From: Longimicrobiaceae bacterium
GTDB lineage: Bacteria; Gemmatimonadota; Gemmatimonadetes; Longimicrobiales; Longimicrobiaceae
Direction: 5' to 3'
Length of the DNA stretch: 64,000 bases
Assembly: GCA_030146875.1 (NCBI GenBank)
Contig: JASLAX010000021.1
Location: 36,321-100,320 of the forward strand
The notes beneath the pieces were generated by a model, which was not told where the DNA came from, did not search any database, and saw only the letters and a program-made list of their open reading frames with translations. Shown here piece by piece: positions 1 through 9,121 of the stretch. Position 1 is the first letter of the stretch. Each line of letters opens with the position of its first letter. A program made the translations under genes and the position numbers.

Positions 1-143
1 CGGCGGAGACCTGCGGAGAGCGTGGGAGGGTTGATGCGGAAGGTGGTTGCGCGTTAAGGCGATGCGGATGGTCGGTTGAGAGGGTGTCGAGGGCGTGTTC
101 GAGATGACCGGCGGTGGGCGGCCCTCACCCGCTCCCCAGGCTC

Positions 144-205
144 GCTCCGCACCGCGGACCTTTCGCGTCGGTCCAGACGGCGAATTCATCCACTGGCTGG
201 CGGCG
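144..205. repeat. Dispersed repeat family 1, copy A (partial)
   Basis: Upstream of ribBA. It shares the core CCGCACCGCGGAC, then a short variable stretch, then a TCCAGACGGCG core and CTGGCTGG with copies near 29.96 kb and 42.67 kb. Here only the 3' half of the longer element seen in the other copies is present. The rest of the 1-428 region shows no gene I can support. An in-frame run to a TAA at 55-57 could be the tail of an upstream gene, but I do not recognise it. Confidence 0.6.
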
Positions 206-428
206 GCGTGCCGCCGCACCGAGCGGCTCGCATCCACGTCCGCTCGCGTTCCTCCCCCAGCTGATGGAGGTTCGGCGGCACCGCGGAAGACCCGCCGAAC
301 GGGCGTCCGTATACCCCCCGCTCCCTTGCGCGAGCGTACGCGAGGCGCATACTTCCGTCTCTCCCGACCGAATCGGCGTGGACGGGCCCCGCCGGGGCTC
401 CGGACCCTGCGAGAATAGAGTGAGCGAG

Positions 429-1634
429 ATGCCGTTCGACAGCATCGAAGAGGCGATCCAGGACATCCGCGACGGCAAGATGGTCATCGTCGCCGACGAC
501 GAGGACCGCGAGAACGAGGGCGACCTGGTCTGCGCCGCGTCCGCCATCACGCCCGAGATCGTCAACTTCATGGCCCGCCACGGCCGCGGCCTGATCTGCC
601 TGGCCCTGACCGCCGAGCGCGCCGACGCGCTGGACCTGCGCCCCATGGCCGACGTGAACACCGAGGCCCAGGCCACCGCCTTCACCGTCTCGGTGGACGC
701 CGCCGCGCGCTTCGGCGTCACGACCGGCATCTCCGCGTCGGACCGGGCCAAGACCATCCAGGTCTGCATCGATCCCGCCTCCGTCCCCAGCGACCTTCGG
801 CGTCCCGGCCACATCTTCCCCCTGCGCGCGCGGGCCGGCGGCGTGCTGCGGCGGGTCGGGCAGACGGAGGCGTCCGTCGACCTGGCGCGGATGGCGGGGC
901 TGTACCCGGCCGGCGTGATCTGCGAGATCCTGAACGACGACGGCACCATGGCCCGCCGCCCCGAGCTGGAGACGTTCGCGGCGGAGCACGACCTGAAGTT
1001 CGTGACCGTGGCGCAGATCGTGGCGCACCGGCTGCAGCGCGAGCGGCTGGTGCACCGCGAGGCCGAGGCGCGCATCCCCACCCGCTTCGGCGAGTGGCGC
1101 ATGATCGCCTACCGCAACGACGTGGACGGCTTCGAGCACGTGGCCATGGTGAAGGGCGAGGTGGAGGGGCGGGAGAACGTGATGGTACGCATGCACAGCG
1201 AGTGCGTGACCGGCGACGTGTTCCACTCGCTGCGCTGCGACTGCGGCGAGCAGCTCGATGCGGCCATGCGCACCATCGACGAGCACGGCGCCGGCGTGGT
1301 CGTGTACCTGCGCCAGGAGGGGCGGGGGATCGGGCTGGTGAACAAGCTGCGCGCCTACACCCTGCAGGACGAGGGGATGGACACCGTGCAGGCCAACGAG
1401 GCGCTGGGCTTCCGCCCCGACCTGCGCGACTACGGGATCGGGGCGCAGATCCTGCTCGACCTGGGGCTCTCCACCATCCGGCTGCTGACCAACAACCCCA
1501 AGAAGATCGTGGGCGTGGACGGGTACGGCCTGTCGGTGGCCGAGCAGGTGCCGCTGGGCGTGGCGCCGAACCCCCACAACCTCGGCTACCTTTCTGCCAA
1601 GCGCGACAAGCTGGGCCACCTGCTGCCCGCCTGA
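429..1634 (+). CDS. ribBA: Bifunctional DHBP synthase / GTP cyclohydrolase II
   Basis: Two-domain riboflavin enzyme of about 401 residues. The N-terminal RibB-type domain makes 3,4-dihydroxy-2-butanone 4-phosphate from ribulose 5-phosphate. It shows the acidic ADDEDRENEGDL loop, the ATAFTVSVDA segment and a RPGHIFPLRAR motif. The C-terminal RibA domain opens the GTP ring and has the zinc cysteines in HSECVTGD and LRCDCGEQ and the catalytic LRQEGRGIGL segment. I chose the ATG at 429; an in-frame GTG at 420 would add three residues. ribH follows after 30 bp, so one operon supplies both substrates of lumazine synthase. Confidence 0.95.
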   Translation: MPFDSIEEAIQDIRDGKMVIVADDEDRENEGDLVCAASAITPEIVNFMARHGRGLICLALTAERADALDLRPMADVNTEAQATAFTVSVDAAARFGVTTGISASDRAKTIQVCIDPASVPSDLRRPGHIFPLRARAGGVLRRVGQTEASVDLARMAGLYPAGVICEILNDDGTMARRPELETFAAEHDLKFVTVAQIVAHRLQRERLVHREAEARIPTRFGEWRMIAYRNDVDGFEHVAMVKGEVEGRENVMVRMHSECVTGDVFHSLRCDCGEQLDAAMRTIDEHGAGVVVYLRQEGRGIGLVNKLRAYTLQDEGMDTVQANEALGFRPDLRDYGIGAQILLDLGLSTIRLLTNNPKKIVGVDGYGLSVAEQVPLGVAPNPHNLGYLSAKRDKLGHLLPA

Positions 1635-1664
1635 TCGCACCCCGAACCCGGAGAGACGGAGCGG

Positions 1665-2140
<476 letters not shown>

Positions 2141-2144
<4 letters not shown>

Positions 2145-2578
2145 AGTCGCGCGGACGCGCCCGCGGCTGGGCCCTGCAGGCGCTCTACGCCTGGGAGGCC
2201 CGCGGCGCCGAGGCGGACGCCATCATGCGGGTGCTGCACGACCTGTTCGACAACCTGCGGGTGTCCCCCACCAACCGGGGCTACGCGGAGATCCTGGTCC
2301 GCCTGGTGGCCTCCAACCTGCCTGCCATCGATCGAGACATCGAGGCGTCCCTCACCAACTGGCGGATGGGGCGCCTCGCCGTCATCGACCGCAACATCCT
2401 GCGCCTGGGCGTGGCGGAGATGCGCTTCGTGGACGACGTGGGCCCCCGCACCACCATCCGCGAGATGGTGCAGCTCGCGGAGAAGTACGGGACCAACGAC
2501 TCGCCGCGCTTCGTGAACGGCGTGCTGGACGCGGTGATGCGGCGGCTCGCCCCCGGGGAGGCCGCGGACGCGTCGTGA
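2141..2578 (+). CDS. nusB: Transcription antitermination factor NusB
   Basis: A 145-residue all-helical NusB. With NusE (S10) it binds boxA RNA in antitermination complexes, notably on rRNA operons. The opening SRGRARGWALQALYAWE matches the family N-terminus. The C-terminal part with NWRMGRLAVIDRNILRL and the final SPRFVNGVLDAVMRRL are typical. The GTG start at 2141 lies in a GTGA overlap with the ribH stop. ribH-nusB adjacency is common in bacteria. Confidence 0.93.
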
Positions 2579-3699
2579 GGCTCCTGGTCGTCAACTGGCA
2601 GGACCGGCTGAACCCGCAGGCCGGGGGCGCCGAGACGCACCTGCACGAGATCTTCGGACGGCTGGCGGCGCGGGGGCACCGGGTGGAGCTGCTGGCCTCC
2701 GGCTGGAGCGGGGCGGCGCCCCGGGAGACCGTGGACGGGATCGAGGTGCACCGGGTGGGGTCGAGGCACACCTTCAACCTGCACGTGGCGGGATACTACC
2801 GCCGGAACCTGGCGGACGGAGCGCACGACGTGGTGGTGGAGGACCTGAACAAGGTCCCCGTCTTCGCCCCCTTCTGGACGCGCCGCCCGCTGGTCCTGCT
2901 CGTGCACCACCTCTTCGGCGCCACCGCCTTCCGCGAGGCGTCGCCGCCGTTCGCGGCCGCGACCTGGCTGCTGGAGCGCCCCATCGCCCGCGTGTACCGC
3001 GGGGTGCCGGTGCAGGCGGTGTCGCGCAGCACGGCCGACGACCTGGTGGCCCGCGGCCTGCGCGGGGCGGACGTCCGCGTGATCCACAACGGCGTGGACC
3101 TGGACGCCTTCGCGCCCGACGCGGGAACGGCGCGCTTCCCGGAGCCCACCTTCCTGTACGTGGGCCGGCTGAAGCGGTACAAGCGGGTCGACCTCGTCCT
3201 CCGGGCGGTCGCGCGGCTGCGGGCGGAGGGCGTGGGCGCCCGGCTGCTGGTAGCGGGGCGGGGGGACGACGAGGCGCGGCTGCGCGGCCTGGCCGGCGAG
3301 CTGGGGCTGGGGGAGGGCGTGGTCTTCGAGGGCTTCGTGAGCGAGGAGCGCAAGCGCGAGCTGCTGCGCCGCGCGTGGGCCACGGTGCTGGTCTCGCCGA
3401 AGGAGGGGTGGGGGATCACCAACGTGGAGGCGGCGGCGTGCGGCACCCCGGCGGTGGCGGCGGACGCCCCCGGGCTGCGGGAGTCCGTCGTGCACGGCGT
3501 GACGGGGCTGCTGGTGCCACCGGACGACGCGGCCGCGCTGGCGGAGGCGCTCCGCGGGCTGGCGGCCCGGCCCGAGAGCGTGGCGCGGCTTGGGGAGGGG
3601 GCGCGGCGCTTCGCGCTGGGATTCTCCTGGGAGCGCGCGGCGGACCGCACCGAGGCGGACCTGGCGGCCGTGGCCGCCGGGCGGCCGCGCCCCGACTGA
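2575..3699 (+). CDS. GT4-family glycosyltransferase
   Basis: A 374-residue GT-B glycosyltransferase, presumably cytoplasmic, moving a sugar from a nucleotide-sugar donor. The N-terminal Rossmann half has the GGAETHLHEI acceptor-side motif. The C-terminal half has YVGRLKRYKRVD and the donor-binding EX7E motif in KEGWGITNVEAAACGTP, typical of retaining GT4 enzymes. The GTG start overlaps the nusB stop by 4 bp. Donor and acceptor cannot be read from sequence. The nearby PTS and riboflavin genes do not specify them, so a role in envelope or exopolysaccharide glycan is only a guess. Confidence 0.85.
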   Translation: MRLLVVNWQDRLNPQAGGAETHLHEIFGRLAARGHRVELLASGWSGAAPRETVDGIEVHRVGSRHTFNLHVAGYYRRNLADGAHDVVVEDLNKVPVFAPFWTRRPLVLLVHHLFGATAFREASPPFAAATWLLERPIARVYRGVPVQAVSRSTADDLVARGLRGADVRVIHNGVDLDAFAPDAGTARFPEPTFLYVGRLKRYKRVDLVLRAVARLRAEGVGARLLVAGRGDDEARLRGLAGELGLGEGVVFEGFVSEERKRELLRRAWATVLVSPKEGWGITNVEAAACGTPAVAADAPGLRESVVHGVTGLLVPPDDAAALAEALRGLAARPESVARLGEGARRFALGFSWERAADRTEADLAAVAAGRPRPD

Positions 3700-3721
3700 G
3701 CCGAACCGCAACGGAGGAAGC

Positions 3722-4684
3722 TTGCCGACGCCGCTGACCGTGGAGGAGCTGCTCCGCACCAAGAGGGACTCGCTCGCCCTGGAGCTGCTCACCGACGAGC
3801 GGGGGCTGACGCGCGAGATCAGCGGGCCGGAGATCTCCTCCCCCGGGCTGGTGCTCACGGGCTACACCGAGCGCTTCCCCGAGGACCGCATGCAGGTGCT
3901 GGGAGAGACCGAGGTCTCGTTCCTGGAGTCACTCGACGACGAGCGCCGCGGCGCGGCGGTGGGGGAGTTCCTCTCCTTCAACATCCCCGTGATCTTCATC
4001 ACCAAGGGCCAGGAGGCGCCCGACGGGCTGCTCCGGCTGGCGAACGAGCGGGGGACCCCCGTGGTGCGCACGGGGTTGAAGACCGCCGACTTCTACTCGC
4101 GCATCAAGCCCTTCATGGAGGAGCGCTTCGCGCCCTCCACCACGCTGCACGGGTCCCTGGCCGACGTATACGGGGTGGGGCTCCTGTTCATCGGGCGCAG
4201 CGGGATCGGCAAGAGCGAGACGGTGCTGGACCTGGTGGAGCGCGGGCACCGGCTGGTGGCCGACGACATGGTGATCATCTCCCGGCGGGGCAACGAGATC
4301 CTGATCGGCCGCGGCCACGACCTGCAGCGGCACCACATGGAGATCCGCGGGGTAGGCATCATCGACGTGCGCAAGCTCTTCGGGATCCGCGCGATCCGCC
4401 AGCAGAAGCGGATCGAGGTGGTGGTGCAGCTCGAGGTGTGGGACGAGGGTACGCACTACGACCGCACCGGGCTGGACCAGCAGACGATGGACATCCTGGG
4501 CGTGCCGATCCCCAAGGCGTTGATCCCGCTGGTGCCGGGGAAGAACATCACCGTCGTCTGCGAGGTCGTGGCCATGAACCACCTGCTCAAGTACGCGGGG
4601 GTCAACTCCGCCGAGCTCTTCAATCGACGGCTCCAGAGCCGGATGCAGGGAACGATGGAGTACCTGGAGGAAGACTATGAGTGA
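3722..4684 (+). CDS. hprK: HPr kinase/phosphorylase
   Basis: A bifunctional enzyme of about 320 residues that phosphorylates and dephosphorylates the regulatory serine of HPr. The C-terminal catalytic half has the Walker A loop FIGRSGIGKSE, the preceding histidine in TLHGSLADVYG, the ADDMV acidic motif, and the HprK signature EIRGVGIIDVRKLFG. The TTG start at 3722 is chosen because GGAGG (3713-3717) sits just upstream. It leads the PTS operon, overlapping the EIIA gene by 8 bp, and its likely substrate HPr is encoded five genes on. Confidence 0.94.
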   Translation: MPTPLTVEELLRTKRDSLALELLTDERGLTREISGPEISSPGLVLTGYTERFPEDRMQVLGETEVSFLESLDDERRGAAVGEFLSFNIPVIFITKGQEAPDGLLRLANERGTPVVRTGLKTADFYSRIKPFMEERFAPSTTLHGSLADVYGVGLLFIGRSGIGKSETVLDLVERGHRLVADDMVIISRRGNEILIGRGHDLQRHHMEIRGVGIIDVRKLFGIRAIRQQKRIEVVVQLEVWDEGTHYDRTGLDQQTMDILGVPIPKALIPLVPGKNITVVCEVVAMNHLLKYAGVNSAELFNRRLQSRMQGTMEYLEEDYE

Positions 4685-5096
4685 CGAGGTCCGGGGGCTG
4701 ATCGTGGCCCACGCGACCCTGGCGGCCGGCCTGGTCGCCGCCGTCCGCCAGATCGCCGGCATCGGGGAGGAGGCGCTGGTCGCGCTGAGCAACGAGGGGC
4801 ACGGCCCCGACGCGCTGCAGCAGGCCGTGCGCGACGCGCTGGGCGACGGGCCGGGCATCGTCTTCACCGACCTGGCCAGCGGGAGCTGCGCCTTCGCCGC
4901 GCGAAGGCTCTCGCTGGACCGGCCGCACACCGCCGTGGTGAGCGGCGTGAACCTTCCCCTCCTGCTGGACTTCGCCTTCCACCGCGACCTCCCCCTGCCG
5001 CAGCTCGTGGAGCGGCTGACGGAGAAGGGGCGCGCGGGGATCACCGGGACCTGCAGGGAGGGAACGGCGCATGCCGATCGTGCTGTTTCGCGTTGA
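4677..5096 (+). CDS. PTS mannose/sorbose-family EIIA component
   Basis: A 139-residue EIIA of the mannose superfamily, accepting phosphate from HPr and passing it to EIIB. The opening LIVAHATLAAGL carries the histidine of the family's active site. FTDLASGSC and VVSGVNLPLLLDF are the other recognisable blocks. The gene overlaps hprK by 8 bp and the EIIB gene by 26 bp, indicating coupled translation. The sugar is unknown. Confidence 0.88.
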   Translation: MSDEVRGLIVAHATLAAGLVAAVRQIAGIGEEALVALSNEGHGPDALQQAVRDALGDGPGIVFTDLASGSCAFAARRLSLDRPHTAVVSGVNLPLLLDFAFHRDLPLPQLVERLTEKGRAGITGTCREGTAHADRAVSR

Positions 5097-5556
5097 CGAG
5101 CGGCTGATCCACGGGCAGGTGGTGGTGGGGTGGGGCGGCCCGCTGCACGCCGACCGGATCGTGGTGGTGGACGACGCCCTGGCGACCAGCGACTGGGAGA
5201 AGGAGCTGTACTGCCTGGGAGTGCCCGCCGAGATCGAGGCGTCCTTCGCCGACGTGGAGGAGGGGCGCCGCCTGGTGGAAGTGTGGCGCCGCGACGGCCA
5301 CCGCACGATCGTGCTGGTCCGCGACGTGGCCACCCTGGCCCGGGTGGCCGAGGGCGGCCTGCTGCGCGACGAGGACGTGAACCTGGGGGGGATCCACCAC
5401 CGCGCGGGGCGCGACCGCGTCCTCCCCTACCTGCACCTGACCCCCGACGAGGCCGGCGAGCTGCGCCGGATCGCCGCCGACGGCGCCCACGTGTCGGCGC
5501 GCGACCTTCCCGCCTCGCGCCGGGTGCCGCTGGACGAGCTCCTGCCCTCCCCCTGA
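5071..5556 (+). CDS. PTS mannose/fructose/sorbose-family EIIB component
   Basis: A 161-residue EIIB that receives phosphate from EIIA and phosphorylates the incoming sugar. The signature FRVDERLIHGQVVVGWGG at the N-terminus holds the phospho-histidine. NLGGIHHRAGR and DEAGELRRIAADG are further family blocks. It is followed 19 bp later by EIIC, in the usual A-B-C-D order. Confidence 0.92.
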   Translation: MPIVLFRVDERLIHGQVVVGWGGPLHADRIVVVDDALATSDWEKELYCLGVPAEIEASFADVEEGRRLVEVWRRDGHRTIVLVRDVATLARVAEGGLLRDEDVNLGGIHHRAGRDRVLPYLHLTPDEAGELRRIAADGAHVSARDLPASRRVPLDELLPSP

Positions 5557-5575
5557 CCGTGCGCGCCGCGTCCTG

Positions 5576-6244
5576 ATGCTCCCCGACCCGCCGCTGTTCC
5601 TGCTGCTGGCCCTGATGGGGGGCCTGGCCGCCCTGGACGGGACCTCGCTGGGACAGCTCATGCTCTCGCGCCCGCTGGTGGCGGGGGCGCTGGCGGGGTG
5701 GGCGGCGGGGGCGCCGGTGCAGGGAGCGCTGGTGGGCGCGCTGCTGGAGGCGTTCCACCTGGGCGTCCTTCCCGTGGGCGCCGCACGCTACCCCGAGGGC
5801 GGGCCGCCCGCGGTCGCCGCGGGCGCCCTCTTCGCGCTGGGGACGCACACCGCGGCGGAGCTCCTGGTGGTCCTGGTCTTCGCCTTCGCCTGGGAGTGGG
5901 TGTCGGGGACCACGCTGGAGCGCATGCGGCACGTCAACGTGCGCATCGCCGTGCCGGCGGAGGGGGAGTCGCCCACGGCGGCAACCGTCACCCGGCGGCA
6001 CCTCACCTCCATGGGGGTGGACTTCGCTCGCGGGGCGGTCCTGGCGTCGCTGGGAATGCTGATCCTGGCCTGGATGCTCGGCTCGGTCCCGCGCCCTGCG
6101 CTCCCCGACCGCCTGCTGTGGACGGTGATCGCCGCGGCGGTGGCGGCGGGGGCGGCGGCGTCGCTCCGGCTCTTCGGCACGCGCCGCATCCCCCTGTTCC
6201 TGCTGGGGGCCGCATGCGGGATCGCCGTGCTGGTGCTACGTTGA
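5576..6244 (+). CDS. PTS mannose/sorbose-family EIIC permease
   Basis: A 222-residue integral membrane protein with about six hydrophobic segments. It carries the EIIC signature region around DGTSLGQLMLSRPLVAG and GALVGALLEAFHLGVLPVGA. With EIID it forms the sugar channel of mannose-type PTS. It is somewhat shorter than the enterobacterial ManY type. The presence of both EIIC and EIID argues for a transporting, not purely regulatory, system. Confidence 0.9.
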   Translation: MLPDPPLFLLLALMGGLAALDGTSLGQLMLSRPLVAGALAGWAAGAPVQGALVGALLEAFHLGVLPVGAARYPEGGPPAVAAGALFALGTHTAAELLVVLVFAFAWEWVSGTTLERMRHVNVRIAVPAEGESPTAATVTRRHLTSMGVDFARGAVLASLGMLILAWMLGSVPRPALPDRLLWTVIAAAVAAGAAASLRLFGTRRIPLFLLGAACGIAVLVLR

Positions 6245-6251
6245 GCCGCAG

Positions 6252-6989
6252 ATGAGCGAGCTTCCCGCCCGGGTGCGCAGGGCGCTGCTGCTGCGGAGCT
6301 TCGCGGTGCAGGGCTCGTGGAACTACCAGACCCTGATCGGCACGGGTTTCGCGTTCGTGGTGCTCCCCGCGCTGCGCCACGTGTACGGGGGGGACGAGGC
6401 GCGCCTGCGCGAGGCGCTGGCGCGGCACCTGGTGCTGTTCAACAGCCACCCGTACCTGGCCACGGTGGCCGCGGGGGCCGTCGCGCGCCTGGAGGCGGAC
6501 GGCACGCCCCCCGAGATGGTGGAGCGCTTCAAGGCGGCGCTCCGCGGCTCGCTGGGCACCATGGGCGACCGCCTCTTCTGGCTGGTCTGGCGCCCCGCGG
6601 CGTCGCTCCTGGGGCTCGCCGCGTTCCTGCTGGGCGGGGCCTGGTGGCTGGGCGCCCTGCTCTTCCTGGCCGCGTACAACCTCCTCCACCTTCCCGTGCG
6701 CGCCTGGGGGCTGCGGGTGGGCGCCCGCGACGGGCTGGCGGTGGGGAAGGCCCTGAAGGAAGCCCCGTTCACCCGCCTGGGCGAGCGCGCCGCCGACGCG
6801 GGCGCCGCGCTGGCCGGCCTGGTCGCCGTGCTGGCGGCCGGGCGCGCCGTGCAGGGAGCCCCCGACGTGGCGTGGGCCCTGCCGGCGGTGGCCGCCGGCG
6901 TGGCGCTGGGATTCCGCGTCCGCCGCGCCGCCTTCGTCCTGCTCCTGGCGGCGTGGCTGCTGGGGCTGGCCCTCGCACGCACCCCTTGA
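6252..6989 (+). CDS. PTS mannose/sorbose-family EIID component
   Basis: A 245-residue second membrane subunit unique to the mannose PTS family. The N-terminal RSFAVQGSWNYQ block, FNSHPYLAT, and the GTMGDRLFW motif are characteristic. The C-terminal third is hydrophobic, with several Ala/Leu-rich membrane stretches. It starts 7 bp after the EIIC stop and is followed by HPr. Confidence 0.9.
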   Translation: MSELPARVRRALLLRSFAVQGSWNYQTLIGTGFAFVVLPALRHVYGGDEARLREALARHLVLFNSHPYLATVAAGAVARLEADGTPPEMVERFKAALRGSLGTMGDRLFWLVWRPAASLLGLAAFLLGGAWWLGALLFLAAYNLLHLPVRAWGLRVGARDGLAVGKALKEAPFTRLGERAADAGAALAGLVAVLAAGRAVQGAPDVAWALPAVAAGVALGFRVRRAAFVLLLAAWLLGLALARTP

Positions 6990-7002
6990 GACCCCAAGCG
7001 GC

Positions 7003-7272
7003 ATGGAACACAGCTCGCACGCCACGATCCTCAACAAGTACGGGCTGCACGCCCGCCCGGCCGCCGAGTTCGTCAAGCTGGCGAACCGCTTCGCCTCGGA
7101 CGTCTGGATCCGCAAGGACGACGTGGAGGTGAGCGGAAAGAGCATCATGGGGGTGATGATGCTCGCCGCCGAGTGCGGCTCGGAGGTGCAGGTGCGCGCC
7201 TCCGGGGCCGACGCGGCCGAGGCCGTGGGCGCCCTGGTGCAGCTCATCGAGCGCCGCTTCGGCGAGGACTGA
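7003..7272 (+). CDS. ptsH: Phosphocarrier protein HPr
   Basis: An 89-residue HPr. The KYGLHARPAAEFVKLA segment holds the catalytic histidine that takes phosphate from EI. The VSGKSIMGVMMLA segment holds the serine equivalent to the HprK target. Both phosphorylation sites are therefore intact, consistent with hprK at the head of the same operon. EI follows 3 bp after the stop. Confidence 0.96.
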   Translation: MEHSSHATILNKYGLHARPAAEFVKLANRFASDVWIRKDDVEVSGKSIMGVMMLAAECGSEVQVRASGADAAEAVGALVQLIERRFGED

Positions 7273-7275
7273 GCC

Positions 7276-9063
7276 GTGGCCACCCTGGTGCGCGACGGGA
7301 TCCCGGCCTCGCCGGGGATCGTGATCGGGCCGGCGCGCGTGCTGCGCTGGGAGGTCCCGCACGTTCCCCACGGCCAGATCGTGGGCGAGGCCGACGTGGA
7401 GCGGCAGGTGTCGCGCTTCCTGGAGGCGTGCGACTGGGCGAAGGCCCGCATCCGCGAGCTGCAGGTCCGGGTGGCGGGGGAGATGGGCGCGGTGGAGGCC
7501 CAGATCTTCGAGCCGCAGGTGCTGATGCTGGAGGACGCCGACCTGCTCCAGGGGACCACCCAGTACATCCGCGAGAACCACCTGACCGCCGAGCGCGCGT
7601 TCGAGCTGCGGGTGCTGGAGTGGCAGTCGGCCATGTCCCACACCTCGCACCCCATGGTGCTGGACCGGCTGAACGACCTGGCCGACATCCAGAACCGCGT
7701 GCTGCGCCGCCTGCTGGGGCTGGACGAGCCCGACCTGGCCACGCGCGGCGGCGACCAGCGCTTCATCCTGCTGGCGCGCGAGCTCACCCCCTCGCTGACC
7801 GTGCAGCTCGACCGCAGGCAGGTGGTGGGGATCGCCACCGACCTGGGCACGCGTACGTCGCACAGCGCCATCCTGGCCCGCTCTCTCGACATCCCCTGCG
7901 TGGTGTCGCTGGGCGACCTGTCCGAGGTGGTGAAGGAGGGGCGCGAGATCCTGCTGGACGGCCGCGCCGGGCGCGTGATCGTGGACCCGGACGAGGAGAC
8001 CAAGGCGCTCTACCGCGACCGCGACGTGCAGGTGCGGGAGTGGGAGCAGGAGCTGGTGCTCCTCGCGCACCTGGACTCGGTGACGCGGGACGGCGTGCGC
8101 ATGGCCCTGCGCGCCAACATCGACCTGCCGGGCGAGGCGGTGTCCGCCCGCGCCCACGGGGCGGACGGGATCGGCCTCTACCGCACCGAGTTCCTGGTGG
8201 TCGGCCGCGGCACCGCCCCGGGCGAGGACGAGCAGTACCGCGCCTACCGGCAGGTGGCCGACGTGTTCCCGGACGCGCCGGTGGTGATCCGCACCTTCGA
8301 CCTGGGCGGCGACAAGTTCCCGGCGTTCCTGCACATGGCGCCCGAGGAGAACCCGTTCCTGGGGTGGCGCGCCATCCGCGTGTGCCTGGACGAGCCCGCC
8401 ATCTTCCGCACGCAGCTCCGCGCGCTGCTGCGGGCCATGCCCGTGGGCGACGTGCGCATCATGCTGCCGCTGATCAACGACGTGGCCGAGGTGGTGGAGT
8501 CGCGGGGGCTGATCGAGCACTGCCTGGGCGAGCTGCGGGCCGAGGGCGTCGCCGTGCCGGCCGCCTACTCGCTGGGGGCGATGATCGAGACGCCCGCGGC
8601 GGCCATGACGGCGCCCGAGCTGGCGGCGCACGTGGACTTCTTCTCCATCGGCACCAACGACCTGGTGCAGTACACGCTCGCGGTGGATCGCGGCAACTCG
8701 CGCCTGGCCCGCCTCTACAACCCCTTCCACCCCGCCGTCGTCCGCCTGATCCGGCTGATCGCCGACGCGGGGGCCAGGGCCGGGATCGAGGTGAGCGTCT
8801 GCGGCGAGGTGGCGGGGAACCCGCTGGGCGCCTACATGCTGATCGGGATGAAGGTCGGCTCCATCAGCGTGGGCCCGTCGGCCCTGGCCGAGATCAAGAA
8901 GGTGATCCGCTCCGTCACCCAGGCCGACGCCGCGGCGGCCGTGGAGGAGGCGCTGCGCGCCCGCACGCCCGACGAGGTGGTGCGCGTGCTGACGAGGTCG
9001 CTGGGGCGGGCCCTGGACCTCTCCAAGTTCACCGGGAGCTGGAGCTTGTCGGGCCTCTCCTGA
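7276..9063 (+). CDS. ptsI: PTS enzyme I (phosphoenolpyruvate-protein phosphotransferase)
   Basis: A 595-residue enzyme I transferring phosphate from PEP to HPr. The N-terminal swivelling domain has the phospho-histidine in LGTRTSHSAILARS. The PEP-binding barrel shows GADGIGLYRTEFL, RTFDLGGDK, the acidic SIGTNDLVQYT motif, and the active-site cysteine in EVSVCGEVAGNP. The GTG start is 3 bp after HPr. Together with the upstream genes this completes a full PEP-to-sugar relay in one operon. Confidence 0.96.
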   Translation: MATLVRDGIPASPGIVIGPARVLRWEVPHVPHGQIVGEADVERQVSRFLEACDWAKARIRELQVRVAGEMGAVEAQIFEPQVLMLEDADLLQGTTQYIRENHLTAERAFELRVLEWQSAMSHTSHPMVLDRLNDLADIQNRVLRRLLGLDEPDLATRGGDQRFILLARELTPSLTVQLDRRQVVGIATDLGTRTSHSAILARSLDIPCVVSLGDLSEVVKEGREILLDGRAGRVIVDPDEETKALYRDRDVQVREWEQELVLLAHLDSVTRDGVRMALRANIDLPGEAVSARAHGADGIGLYRTEFLVVGRGTAPGEDEQYRAYRQVADVFPDAPVVIRTFDLGGDKFPAFLHMAPEENPFLGWRAIRVCLDEPAIFRTQLRALLRAMPVGDVRIMLPLINDVAEVVESRGLIEHCLGELRAEGVAVPAAYSLGAMIETPAAAMTAPELAAHVDFFSIGTNDLVQYTLAVDRGNSRLARLYNPFHPAVVRLIRLIADAGARAGIEVSVCGEVAGNPLGAYMLIGMKVGSISVGPSALAEIKKVIRSVTQADAAAAVEEALRARTPDEVVRVLTRSLGRALDLSKFTGSWSLSGLS

Positions 9064-9121
9064 GGCCGTATCTTTGGGCGCTTTTCCGACCCAATGCCCA
9101 ACCCAGCGTCCTGGAGCCGGA

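Noticed and set aside
1..57. Possible C-terminal end of an upstream gene (open run to TAA at 55-57).
   Set aside because: Only 18 codons are visible and they match no riboflavin-pathway C-terminus I know; chance is likely.
100..140. GACCGGCGGTGGGC upstream of ribBA, resembling part of an FMN riboswitch.
   Set aside because: Only the ACCGGCGGT piece is present. The other conserved FMN-riboswitch segments (GGGTGAAATTCCC-like, AGCCCGCGA, the late GGATGGGAGA) are missing, so the match is probably chance in a GC-rich region.
76..428. An N-terminal extension of ribBA reaching back to about position 114.
   Set aside because: The extra residues are low-complexity, cover a dispersed repeat and do not resemble the RibB N-terminus, which begins at about PFDSIEEAI.
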